This document shows, in pieces, positions 1 through 7,017 of a stretch of DNA of 11,966 nucleotides; position 1 is the stretch's first letter, and every line of letters begins with the position of its first letter. Source of the stretch: Gammaproteobacteria bacterium (GTDB taxonomy: Bacteria; Pseudomonadota; Gammaproteobacteria; Tenderiales; Tenderiaceae). Under the pieces are notes generated by a model, which was given only the letters and a program-made list of their open reading frames with translations, searched no databases and was not told the origin of the DNA. Location of the stretch: the NCBI GenBank assembly GCA_024276775.1, contig JAJRWO010000132.1, positions 1 through 11,966 of the forward strand, given 5' to 3'. The translations under genes were made by a program, and so were the position numbers.

Positions 1-1
1 C

Positions 2-676
2 CCGGAAATTAGCCAGCGTTTTGTCGCGTTTCTGCAGCAACAGGCTGTTACTGCAAAAACACTCTATATTCTCGGCGATCTGTTTGATGTCTGGATTGGT
101 GATGATGCACCGCAGCCCGAGCACCAAGCGGCCGTCAAGGCACTGAAACAACTGACGGACTCAGGCATACCTGTCTATGTCATGCACGGCAATCGCGATT
201 TTTTGCTGGGCCAGGGATTTGAAGAAATAACGGGGTGTCAGCTAATCAACGATCCATTACGGATTGATCTGTACGGCACCGCCACCCTGTTGATGCACGG
301 TGATAGCCTCTGTACCGATGACAATGACTACATGCAAATGCGTCAACAACTGCGTAGCGGCCAGTGGCAACAACAATTCCTCGCTGCCAGCACCGAGCAA
401 CGGATGCAGATTGCTCGTCAATATCGTGATGAGAGCCATAACCGCAACCAAAACAAGTCATTGCAAATCATGGATGTGAATGCTGACGCGGTGGCGGCAA
501 CGATGAACCAGTACGGCGTAAAACAATTGATTCACGGCCACACCCATCGCCCAGCAGTGCATCACCTGAATATCGGCAACCAAACAGGACAGCGTATCGT
601 GCTGGGGGACTGGTACTCACAAAACAGCCGCTTACACTGCGATGAACAAGGCTGCCGACTCAGCAACCTCGAATAG
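2..676 (+). CDS. lpxH: UDP-2,3-diacylglucosamine diphosphatase LpxH, 5' end cut off
   Basis: LpxH is a peripheral inner-membrane metallophosphoesterase that hydrolyses UDP-2,3-diacylglucosamine to lipid X and UMP in lipid A synthesis. The reading frame is open from base 2, so the gene starts before the window. Judged against the 240-residue E. coli protein, roughly the first 15-20 residues, including the first metal motif (DLHL type), are missing. The 224 residues present show the calcineurin-like motifs in order: GDLFDVWIGDD (about 25-35 of the visible part), HGNRDFLLG (62-70), MHGDSLCTDD, and HGHTHRP near the C terminus, which supply metal and phosphate ligands. The ATG at 182 is an internal Met in the HGNRD region and not the start. 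The stop codon is 2 bases from the stop of the opposing hemH gene. The family call is firm; the N terminus cannot be judged. Confidence 0.95.
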   Translation, partial: PEISQRFVAFLQQQAVTAKTLYILGDLFDVWIGDDAPQPEHQAAVKALKQLTDSGIPVYVMHGNRDFLLGQGFEEITGCQLINDPLRIDLYGTATLLMHGDSLCTDDNDYMQMRQQLRSGQWQQQFLAASTEQRMQIARQYRDESHNRNQNKSLQIMDVNADAVAATMNQYGVKQLIHGHTHRPAVHHLNIGNQTGQRIVLGDWYSQNSRLHCDEQGCRLSNLE

Positions 677-678
677 CC

Positions 679-1791
679 CTAACGTTTAGCCCCCAGCGCC
701 TTCGATCGCGCCAAATTTGCTTCCGCATCTCGGCTGGCCTGCGAAACATTCCAGCCATTATTCAACTCAGGCCAACCTTGCATATGACGCTTAGCCAGTT
801 CAGCCAAGGCAGTGATGTGATCAGGTCTGTCATTCAGTGCGGGAATATAATTAAACAATTCACCACCCGCCTTAAAAAAGATATCACGATTTTCCATCGC
901 AATCTCCTCTAGCGTTTCAAGGCAATCGGCAGAAAAGGCCGGACAAACAATCGCCACCTTCTTGACCCCATCTTTGGATAGTTTTTCCAATACCTTGTCA
1001 GTGTAGGGCTTGAGCCACTCCTGCTTGCCAAAACGCGATTGAAAACTCACCATCCATTGTTCATCACTCAAACCTAGGCACTCAGCCGTTAACCGCGCCG
1101 TCTTCTGGCACTCGCAAAAATAGGGGTCACCTTGCTGCAAATTACGCTTGGGCATGCCATGAAATGAGAAGATCAATTTTTGTGGCAAGCCTTCAGCTTT
1201 AAAATTTTCATCAATGCTATTGGCCAACGCACGAATAAAACCAGAGTCATCGTGATAATGATTGACATAGCGCATCTCCGGCAACAAGCGCCAGCACCTT
1301 AGCTCATCTGCCACCGCATCAAAAACGCTTGCCGTCGTGGTGGCTGAATATTGTGGGTACAGCGGGAACACCAGAATACGCTGGGCATTGGCCTGTTGCA
1401 GTTTTTTCAAGCCACTGGCAATCGAAGGATTACCATAGCGCATCGCCATTTCCACTTTTATCGGCCCAGGGATATTCACTTCCAGAGCTTTTTGCAGGGC
1501 GTCGGTCTGGCGTTGAGTAATGGCTGTCAGCGGTGAACCCGCCTCAGTCCAGATGGATTGATAAGCATGAGCTGATTTTTTGGGCCGGGTACGCAAAACA
1601 ATGCCATGCAAAATCAGCCACCACAACGGCCGCGGCATCTCAATCACACGAGGGTCCCACAAAAATTCTGCCAGGTAGCGACGCACTGCCGCAGAAGTGG
1701 GGGCGTCCGGCGAGCCAAGATTGCACAACAAAACACCCGTACAAGGCATCTGCTTATGACCGTAATTTTTTATTCCACGAAAGCGACTCAT
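679..1791 (-). CDS. hemH: Ferrochelatase HemH
   Basis: Ferrochelatase inserts Fe2+ into protoporphyrin IX, the last step of protoheme synthesis, at the inner membrane. The 370-residue product has the family landmarks: GVLLCNLGSPDAP near residues 19-31, FLWDPRVIEMPRPLWW, FPLYPQYSATTTAS, the catalytic His in FSFHGMPKR (H211), and the acidic motif FSADCLETLEE (E292 by alignment from memory). The ATG at 1791 is chosen; a GTG at 1794 is directly adjacent. A start at Met15 (1749) would give a length closer to the short E. coli form, but the longer N-terminal extension is common in related HemH proteins. No clear Shine-Dalgarno sequence precedes either. The gene ends tail to tail with lpxH, so transcripts from both strands probably overlap there. 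Confidence 0.95.
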   Translation of the reverse strand: MSRFRGIKNYGHKQMPCTGVLLCNLGSPDAPTSAAVRRYLAEFLWDPRVIEMPRPLWWLILHGIVLRTRPKKSAHAYQSIWTEAGSPLTAITQRQTDALQKALEVNIPGPIKVEMAMRYGNPSIASGLKKLQQANAQRILVFPLYPQYSATTTASVFDAVADELRCWRLLPEMRYVNHYHDDSGFIRALANSIDENFKAEGLPQKLIFSFHGMPKRNLQQGDPYFCECQKTARLTAECLGLSDEQWMVSFQSRFGKQEWLKPYTDKVLEKLSKDGVKKVAIVCPAFSADCLETLEEIAMENRDIFFKAGGELFNYIPALNDRPDHITALAELAKRHMQGWPELNNGWNVSQASRDAEANLARSKALGAKR

Positions 1792-1963
1792 CACCCACCC
1801 AATAACCTTTACCCACCCAGCTCAGCTCTGATTTTACACCAGACTGAATAGTCATTCATTTTTAAAGTGTTTTACAACAGGGAGGGATAGTATACCGAAG
1901 TCATCACAGTGGTGCAGCAACAATGAAGCCAACACAAAGATTGATATTTTAGGTTCAGAATTT

Positions 1964-2593
1964 CTATTCATCAATATATACGGTGCATTGATCGACGCCA
2001 CCAACACCAACAAACGCCTTGGACTCAGCAGGCAGGTCAAGCATCATCACCTTAAGCAACTTTGCCTTATCAAACGGCTTTGCCAAACATACTTCAGCAC
2101 CCGCCTTAATAATACTGGCTTCATTTTCAGGTGTGTAATAACCGGTCATCGCAATAACCCGAATATTTTTGGTATTTTTATCGCCTTTCAATTGCCGGCA
2201 GACCGAAAAACCATCCATACCCGGCATCTTTAAATCCAACAGCACAATGGCCGGATTAAATTGCAGCACCTTGCGGCCAGCATCAAAGCCATCGTGAGCA
2301 GTTTCTATCTCCAGGGATTGGCTGGCGAGAAGGTCAACCAGATAACGGGCAAAGGAACGATTATCATCTACCACTAAAACCCGTAGAGGGCCATCCGATG
2401 ACAATTCCATGCCACGTTGACGAGCAAACGCTTCAACATCTTTGCGTGAAAAACGGCGGTGACCGCCTGCGGTGGTAGTGGCTTTAATCCAGCCTTTTTG
2501 GGCCCATTGACGAATAGTTACGGGAGAGACCCTGAGCAGCTCAGCCACCTCGTTGGGGGTCATGTAGGCACGAATATGGCTATTCCGATTCAA
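1964..2593 (-). CDS. Orphan response regulator: MerR/excisionase-type HTH fused to receiver domain
   Basis: The predicted 209-residue protein has a helix-turn-helix of the MerR/excisionase type at about residues 11-56 (MTPNEVAELLRVSPVTIRQW, then TTAGGHRRFSRKDVEAFA). A CheY-like receiver follows at about 70-187, with acidic residues D76 and D77, phosphoacceptor D120 (LLDLKMPG), T150 and K172 (AKPF), so it should be phosphorylatable. The last about 20 residues are not conserved in any way I recognise. The DNA-binding domain comes first, the reverse of OmpR and NarL regulators. I start the gene at TTG 2593 because GGGAG sits 6 bases upstream. The in-frame ATG at 2629 lies inside the promoter spacer, upstream of the expected transcript start, and would add an odd MDVLLLLL stretch. 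No histidine kinase is present in the window, so partner and targets are unknown. The gene name is left blank. Confidence 0.85.
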   Translation of the reverse strand: MNRNSHIRAYMTPNEVAELLRVSPVTIRQWAQKGWIKATTTAGGHRRFSRKDVEAFARQRGMELSSDGPLRVLVVDDNRSFARYLVDLLASQSLEIETAHDGFDAGRKVLQFNPAIVLLDLKMPGMDGFSVCRQLKGDKNTKNIRVIAMTGYYTPENEASIIKAGAEVCLAKPFDKAKLLKVMMLDLPAESKAFVGVGGVDQCTVYIDE

Positions 2594-2613
2594 AGTACTC
2601 TCCCGTAACAACA

Positions 2614-2642
2614 ATAATAGAACATCCATTTAATCGATTCAA
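2614..2642 (-). promoter_or_regulatory. Sigma-70 promoter of the HTH-receiver regulator gene
   Basis: On the minus strand a -35 box TTGAAT (2637-2642) and a -10 box TATTAT (2614-2619) are separated by exactly 17 bases. Transcription would start near 2606-2608, leaving a leader of about 15 bases that carries the GGGAG ribosome-binding site before TTG 2593. This geometry rules out the ATG at 2629 as the start for this transcript. It is a sequence match only. Confidence 0.65.
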
Positions 2643-2657
2643 GCGTTTTAATCGATT
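2629..2657 (-). repeat. Two 11-base direct repeats flanking and touching a -35 box (candidate operator)
   Basis: TTTAATCGATT occurs at 2629-2639 and again at 2647-2657 (plus-strand reading), an exact 11-base repeat with an 18-base period. Each copy contains the 8-base palindrome AATCGATT. The proximal copy overlaps the -35 box and the promoter spacer of the regulator gene; the distal copy lies just upstream. The position suits autoregulation by the HTH-receiver protein, but that is inference. Confidence 0.5.
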
Positions 2658-2868
2658 TTTTTATAAAGCATCCAAAAAAAGAATAATTCAATGCCATTTC
2701 TGACACCATGAAGTGCCTGAAATATTGAAAGACAATAGTCAATTTGCACATCCGCTGATTAACGCTGTCATTAATATTCACAAGGTGCTTGACCCTTGTT
2801 TGTGAAGCCTGCCAATCGCTACAACTCAATAACAATGTCAGGCTAAAATTGCTACCGAAAAAACCAAT

Positions 2869-3279
2869 TTAGTCTTGTCGACGAGTAAAACGAATAATCT
2901 TGCGACGGGCTCGCTTGTCCGGGCGCTTAACCAATCCTCCAGCAGCATTTGCCAACAAACGACGTTGTTCACCCTGAACCTCACGCTTGGACTGACTGGC
3001 CTCGGTTTCCCTATATAAAGTTTGGGCCACAGTGGCAGGCCCACGCCGATCAGACAACACCAACACCTGGACAATAAACTCAACCACGCCCTTCTGAATA
3101 CGTAGCTCATCATTCAATTTGAGACAACGTGAAGGTTTGACCCGAGTGCCATTCAAGTGAATATGGCCGCCGTTAATGGCATCCGATGCCAGGCTGCGGG
3201 TTTTGAAAAAACGGGCCGCCCATAACCACTTGTCGAGACGAAGTTTGGCAGAATCAGAATTTTGCTTGGTGTTGGACAT
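2869..3279 (-). CDS. hslR: Ribosome-associated heat shock protein Hsp15 (S4 domain)
   Basis: Hsp15 is a small RNA-binding heat-shock protein. In E. coli it binds free 50S subunits carrying a stranded nascent chain and helps recycle them. The 136-residue product (E. coli 133) has the S4 fold signature at the N terminus, RLDKWLWAARFFKTRSLAS at about residues 14-32, then GGHIHLNGTRVKPSR. The C-terminal tail is rich in Lys and Arg (KRPDKRARRKIIRFTRR), as expected for RNA binding. The ATG at 3279 is preferred to the in-frame TTG at 3300 because it gives a family-like N terminus; no good Shine-Dalgarno sequence is seen for either. It lies 50 bases behind htpG on the same strand, consistent with joint heat-shock transcription. 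Confidence 0.92.
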   Translation of the reverse strand: MSNTKQNSDSAKLRLDKWLWAARFFKTRSLASDAINGGHIHLNGTRVKPSRCLKLNDELRIQKGVVEFIVQVLVLSDRRGPATVAQTLYRETEASQSKREVQGEQRRLLANAAGGLVKRPDKRARRKIIRFTRRQD

Positions 3280-3329
3280 TAGAAAATAGGGCCGGCCCAA
3301 TATGATGATACAAGACCGACCCTGACAGC

Positions 3330-5252
3330 TTATTTACCCGACAGACTGAGCATTAGCTCATTCAGACGGCTCACAAAACTGGCCGGATCCTCCAACTGAC
3401 CGCCTTCACTTAGCATGGCCTGATCCAGCAACACATGTGCCCAGTCACTAAAGCGCTGTTCATTCGCTTCACCTTCCACTTGTTGCACTAACGGGTGTTC
3501 AGCGTTGATCTCCAGCGTCGGCAACATCGTCGGAACTTCATGCCCCGCCTGTTTGAGAATCTTCTGCATACTCAAAGCCATGTCCTGGTCTTCTACCACC
3601 AGACAGGAAGGTGAACGTGTCAGACGATGACTGATACGCACCTCTTTTACCTTATCACCCAAGGCCGTCTGCATGCGTTCAAGCAAATCTTTATGCGCCT
3701 CCTGAGATTTTTTGGCTTTTTCCTTCTCCTGCTCATCTTCCAACGCACCTAGGTCCAAATCACCCTTGGCAATAGACTGAAATGACTTGCCGTCATAATC
3801 CTGCATAAAGGACATCATCCACTCATCGACGCGATCACCCATCAGCAGCACTTCGATCTCTTTTTTGTGGAACACTTCAAGATGCGGGCTGTTATTGGCC
3901 GCAGCAAAGCTGTCAGCGGTAATATAATAAATTTTATCTTGCCCTTCCTTCATGCGACTGATGTAATTATCCAGCGATACTATCTGTTTATCGCCCTCGC
4001 CCTGGGTCGAGGCAAACCGCATCAGTTTGGCGATGCGCTCTTTGTTGGCCATATCTTCCGCCGGGCCCTCTTTGATAACCGCGCCAAACTGGCTCCAGAA
4101 TTCCTGATACTGTTCCGGCTCGTTTTTGGCGATACCTTCCAGCAGCCCCAATACTTTCTTCACTGAGGCACCACGAATACTGTCGATCTGTTTGTTGCGT
4201 TGCAAAATTTCACGCGAAACGTTCAATGGCAGGTCATCAGAATCAACCACACCGCGAATAAAACGCAGATAAGTCGGCATCAACTGCTCGGCATCATCCA
4301 TGATGAAGACACGACGAACGTAGAGCTTCACCCCTTGACGCTTTTCTCTATCCCAGAGATCAAATGGAGCACGCTTGGGCACATAAAATAAGGTTGTGTA
4401 GCAGCTATTGCCTTCAACCTTGCTGTGAATATGGGCTAATGGATCTTCAAAGTCATGGGCAACGTGTTTGTAAAATTCGTTGTACTCTTCGTCATTAATC
4501 TCATTCTTGGGGCGCGCCCACAGGGCAGAGGCCTTATTAATGACTTCAAATTCAGGTTCAGCCTGAGGTTCATCTTCACCTTCTGCCACAGGCGGCTGCT
4601 CAGCCTTCATCTCAATCGGCAAGTTGATGTGGTCAGAGTATTTGGTAATGATGTGGCGCAACCGGTAAGCATCGGCAAATTCCACTGCATCTTCACGCAG
4701 GTGCATCACAACCTCGGTACCACGCCCGGCTTTCTCAACCGTCTCAAGAGTGTAGTCACCCTCACCGGCCGACTCCCAGCAAACACCCTGTTCAGCGCCC
4801 AAACCCGCGCGTCGGGTGGTCAATGTCACCTTATCAGCGACAATAAAAGCGGAGTAAAAGCCGACCCCGAACTGCCCAATCATCTGTGCATCCTTGGCCT
4901 GCTCACCCGTCAGCGACTCAAAAAACTGCTTGGTGCCCGATTTGGCGATGGTACCGATATTGTCAGTCACCTCAGCGCGGCTCATTCCAATACCATTATC
5001 GCGAATGGTCAGCGTCTTGGCCTCTTTATCAAATTCAATCTGAATTTTCAGTTCAGCACCATCTTCCATCAACGCATCATCGGTCAGGGCTTCAAAGCGC
5101 AGCTTATCGCAGGCATCAGAAGCATTGGAGACCAACTCCCTCAGAAATATTTCTTTATTGGAATACAGCGAATGAATCATCAGCTTGAGCAGCTGACTGA
5201 CCTCGGTTTGAAAGCCAAGCGTTTCTTTATGCGCGTCTATGGACATTGTCAT
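3330..5252 (-). CDS. htpG: Molecular chaperone HtpG (bacterial Hsp90)
   Basis: HtpG is the cytosolic, ATP-dependent, dimeric Hsp90 of bacteria, which remodels client proteins with DnaK. The 640-residue product (E. coli 624) is complete. The N-terminal GHKL ATPase domain shows the motifs ELVSNASDACDKLRFEAL, RDNGIGM, GTIAKSGTKQF and GQFGVGFYSAFIVADKV. A short acidic linker near residues 220-232 (PPVAEGEDEPQAEPEFE) leads to the middle domain with FYVPKRAPFDLWDR and PLNVSREILQ, then the C-terminal dimerisation domain. The start ATG at 5252 has GAGGGAG 5 bases upstream (5258-5264); the ATG two codons later is an alternative. Transcription is probably from the sigma-32 promoter at 5289-5317 and may continue into hslR. 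Confidence 0.97.
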   Translation of the reverse strand: MTMSIDAHKETLGFQTEVSQLLKLMIHSLYSNKEIFLRELVSNASDACDKLRFEALTDDALMEDGAELKIQIEFDKEAKTLTIRDNGIGMSRAEVTDNIGTIAKSGTKQFFESLTGEQAKDAQMIGQFGVGFYSAFIVADKVTLTTRRAGLGAEQGVCWESAGEGDYTLETVEKAGRGTEVVMHLREDAVEFADAYRLRHIITKYSDHINLPIEMKAEQPPVAEGEDEPQAEPEFEVINKASALWARPKNEINDEEYNEFYKHVAHDFEDPLAHIHSKVEGNSCYTTLFYVPKRAPFDLWDREKRQGVKLYVRRVFIMDDAEQLMPTYLRFIRGVVDSDDLPLNVSREILQRNKQIDSIRGASVKKVLGLLEGIAKNEPEQYQEFWSQFGAVIKEGPAEDMANKERIAKLMRFASTQGEGDKQIVSLDNYISRMKEGQDKIYYITADSFAAANNSPHLEVFHKKEIEVLLMGDRVDEWMMSFMQDYDGKSFQSIAKGDLDLGALEDEQEKEKAKKSQEAHKDLLERMQTALGDKVKEVRISHRLTRSPSCLVVEDQDMALSMQKILKQAGHEVPTMLPTLEINAEHPLVQQVEGEANEQRFSDWAHVLLDQAMLSEGGQLEDPASFVSRLNELMLSLSGK

Positions 5253-5288
5253 TCATACTCCCTCTACATAAAATTTGATATCGAAGGC

Positions 5289-5317
5289 ATAATGGGGGTC
5301 CGCCAGGTTGATTTCAA
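5289..5317 (-). promoter_or_regulatory. Heat-shock (sigma-32/RpoH) promoter of htpG
   Basis: On the minus strand TTGAAA (5312-5317) is followed after 14 bases by CCCCATTAT (5289-5297). This matches the RpoH consensus (TTGAAA, 13-14 bases, CCCCATnT), with the same spacing as I recall for the E. coli htpG promoter. The start site would fall near 5282, giving a leader of about 30 bases that contains the ribosome-binding site. Nothing similar to a sigma-70 pair is obvious for htpG. Confidence 0.82.
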
Positions 5318-5319
5318 CC
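5306..5319. repeat. 14-base palindrome over the htpG -35 box
   Basis: GGTTGATTTCAACC is a perfect inverted repeat (GGTTGA, TT, TCAACC) that contains the whole -35 element of the sigma-32 promoter and lies 34 bases before the pgm start. It could be an operator acting on htpG or pgm, or simply a by-product of the TTGAAA box. No known regulator site is recognised. Confidence 0.35.
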
Positions 5320-5352
5320 CTCATAAAATCGACAACAAAGCAGGCTTATAAG

Positions 5353-6987
5353 ATGGATATTAAAACCGTTGCCACCATCCCTTACAACGATCAGCGCCCT
5401 GGCACCTCAGGACTGCGTAAAAAAACTCGCGTCTTTCTGGAAAAACCCCATTATTTAGAGAATTTCGTCCAGTCCACCTTTGATAGCCTGGAAGGCTTTC
5501 AAGGCAAGACGCTGGTGATCGGTGGTGATGGCCGCTATGGCAACAAAGAAGCCACCCAAACCATTGTCCGGCTGGCTATCGCCAATGGTTTTGGCCGCAT
5601 ATTGATTGGCCAATATGGCCTGTTGTCGACACCCGCAGCCTCTTGTGTCATCCGTAAATACAAGGCCTTCGGTGGTTTCATTCTCTCCGCCAGCCACAAC
5701 CCCGCTGGCATCGATGAAGACTTCGGCATCAAATACAACGCCGGCAATGGCGGCCCAGCACCGGAAAAAATCACCGAAGCCATCTACGAACATACTCTGA
5801 CGATCAACCGTTACCTTAGCTGTAACTCAGAAGATATTCGCCTGGAAAAGGTCGGCATTACCAATATTGCTGATACCGAAGTGGTCGTGATCAACCCTAT
5901 CGTCGACTACGCACAATTGATGCAAGAAATATTCGATTTCGATGCCATCCGCACGCTATTCAAATCTGGTTTTCGCATGTGTTTCGATGGCATGCACGCC
6001 ATCACCGGCCCTTATGCCCAGGAAATCCTGGAAAAGACGCTGGGCGCACCTGCGGGCACAGTCATCAACCACATCCCGCGCGACGATTTTGGCGGCGGCC
6101 ATCCTGATCCCAACCTGACCTATGCCAAGAAGCTGGTCAGTATCATGTTTGGCCCCACCCCGCCGGAATTTGGTGCTGCCTCAGATGGTGACGGCGATCG
6201 CAATATGATTCTCGGCAGCAATTTTTTTGTCACCCCCAGCGACAGCTTGGCGATTCTGGCCGCCAATGCCACCCTGGTGCCGGGTTACAAAGATGGCTTG
6301 GCCGGTGTTGCCCGCTCCATACCCACCAGTGCTGCGGTAGATCAAGTGGCCAAAGCGCTTAACATCCCTTGTTTTGAAACACCCACCGGCTGGAAGTTCT
6401 TTGGTAATTTGATGGATGCAGGCAAAATCACACTTTGCGGCGAAGAAAGTTTTGGCACCGGGTCAGACCATGTGCGTGAAAAGGACGGCCTCTGGGCAGT
6501 GCTGTTCTGGCTCAACATCCTCGCCGCACGTAAAGAGTCGGTTGAAACCATCGTCACCGATCATTGGAAAAAATTTGGCCGCAACGTCTACACTCGCCAT
6601 GATTTTGAAGGAATCAATAAAGGCCGCGCCGAGGATATGATGAACAATTTACGTCACCGCCTACACACTCTGCCTAAACGAGCCGTTGGCGCAATGCACA
6701 TCAGTTTTAGTGATGACTTCAGTTATACCGACCCCGTTGACGGCTCCAGGTCATCCGGCCAAGGCATCCGCATTCAATTCAATGATGGCAGCCGCATCAT
6801 CTTCCGGCTCTCCGGCACCGGCACCGAAGGAGCAACACTGCGTGTTTATATTGAACGTTTTGAAGCCAACCAGAGCAAACACAGCATTGAGACTCAAGAG
6901 GCACTGAGTGACTTAATCGCCTTTGCCCACAGCATTGCCGATATTCAAAAGTTTACTGGTCGCAGCAAACCCACGGTTATTACCTAG
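5353..6987 (+). CDS. pgm: Phosphoglucomutase, alpha-D-glucose-phosphate-specific (PGM1-like)
   Basis: The enzyme interconverts glucose 1-phosphate and glucose 6-phosphate through a glucose-1,6-bisphosphate intermediate, linking glycolysis with glycogen and nucleotide-sugar synthesis. The 544-residue product is full length and belongs to the long, eukaryote-like PGM group. Visible sites are: RPGTSGLRKK (15-24), catalytic phosphoserine S114 in SASHNP, Mg-binding DGDGDR (278-283), sugar-binding CGEESFGTGSDH (362-373), phosphate-binding RLSGTGTEG from R485, and the family-typical C terminus ending PTVIT. I prefer ATG 5353, which gives the usual KTVATIPYNDQRPGTSG opening, with a weak AGG at 5342-5344. 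A TTG at 5308 in the same frame lies within the htpG promoter and is unlikely. It diverges from htpG and converges on the DUF455 gene, 30 bases apart at the stops. Confidence 0.95.
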   Translation: MDIKTVATIPYNDQRPGTSGLRKKTRVFLEKPHYLENFVQSTFDSLEGFQGKTLVIGGDGRYGNKEATQTIVRLAIANGFGRILIGQYGLLSTPAASCVIRKYKAFGGFILSASHNPAGIDEDFGIKYNAGNGGPAPEKITEAIYEHTLTINRYLSCNSEDIRLEKVGITNIADTEVVVINPIVDYAQLMQEIFDFDAIRTLFKSGFRMCFDGMHAITGPYAQEILEKTLGAPAGTVINHIPRDDFGGGHPDPNLTYAKKLVSIMFGPTPPEFGAASDGDGDRNMILGSNFFVTPSDSLAILAANATLVPGYKDGLAGVARSIPTSAAVDQVAKALNIPCFETPTGWKFFGNLMDAGKITLCGEESFGTGSDHVREKDGLWAVLFWLNILAARKESVETIVTDHWKKFGRNVYTRHDFEGINKGRAEDMMNNLRHRLHTLPKRAVGAMHISFSDDFSYTDPVDGSRSSGQGIRIQFNDGSRIIFRLSGTGTEGATLRVYIERFEANQSKHSIETQEALSDLIAFAHSIADIQKFTGRSKPTVIT

Positions 6988-7017
6988 ATCCTGTCAGTGA
7001 TCGTCTTTGATAGTGAG

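Noticed and set aside
1889..1894. TATACT on the minus strand as a -10 box for hemH
   Set aside because: No acceptable -35 box at 16-18 bases; the 172-base gap between hemH and the regulator holds nothing else I can support.
2777..2806. Inverted repeat TTCACAAGG / CCTTGTTTGTGAA downstream of hslR
   Set aside because: The stem has a 3-base bulge and no following T run, and the half-sites are in the wrong order for CRP (TGTGA-N6-TCACA); too weak to call.
2590..2835. 81-residue minus-strand open frame between hslR and the regulator
   Set aside because: It crosses the regulator's promoter and start in another frame, and its composition is not protein-like. The rest of this 275-base gap holds no gene I can support.
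3290..3299. Palindrome GGGCCGGCCC in the hslR leader followed by TATTTTCT
   Set aside because: There is no loop for a stable hairpin beyond 3 pairs, so it does not support a terminator between htpG and hslR.
4455..5351. 298-residue open frame on the plus strand opposite htpG
   Set aside because: It is fully antisense to a strongly conserved gene, has no recognisable domain and no ribosome-binding site; it reflects the codon use of htpG.
6988..7017. Possible bidirectional terminator between pgm and the DUF455 gene
   Set aside because: No inverted repeat with a T run can be found in the 30 bases.
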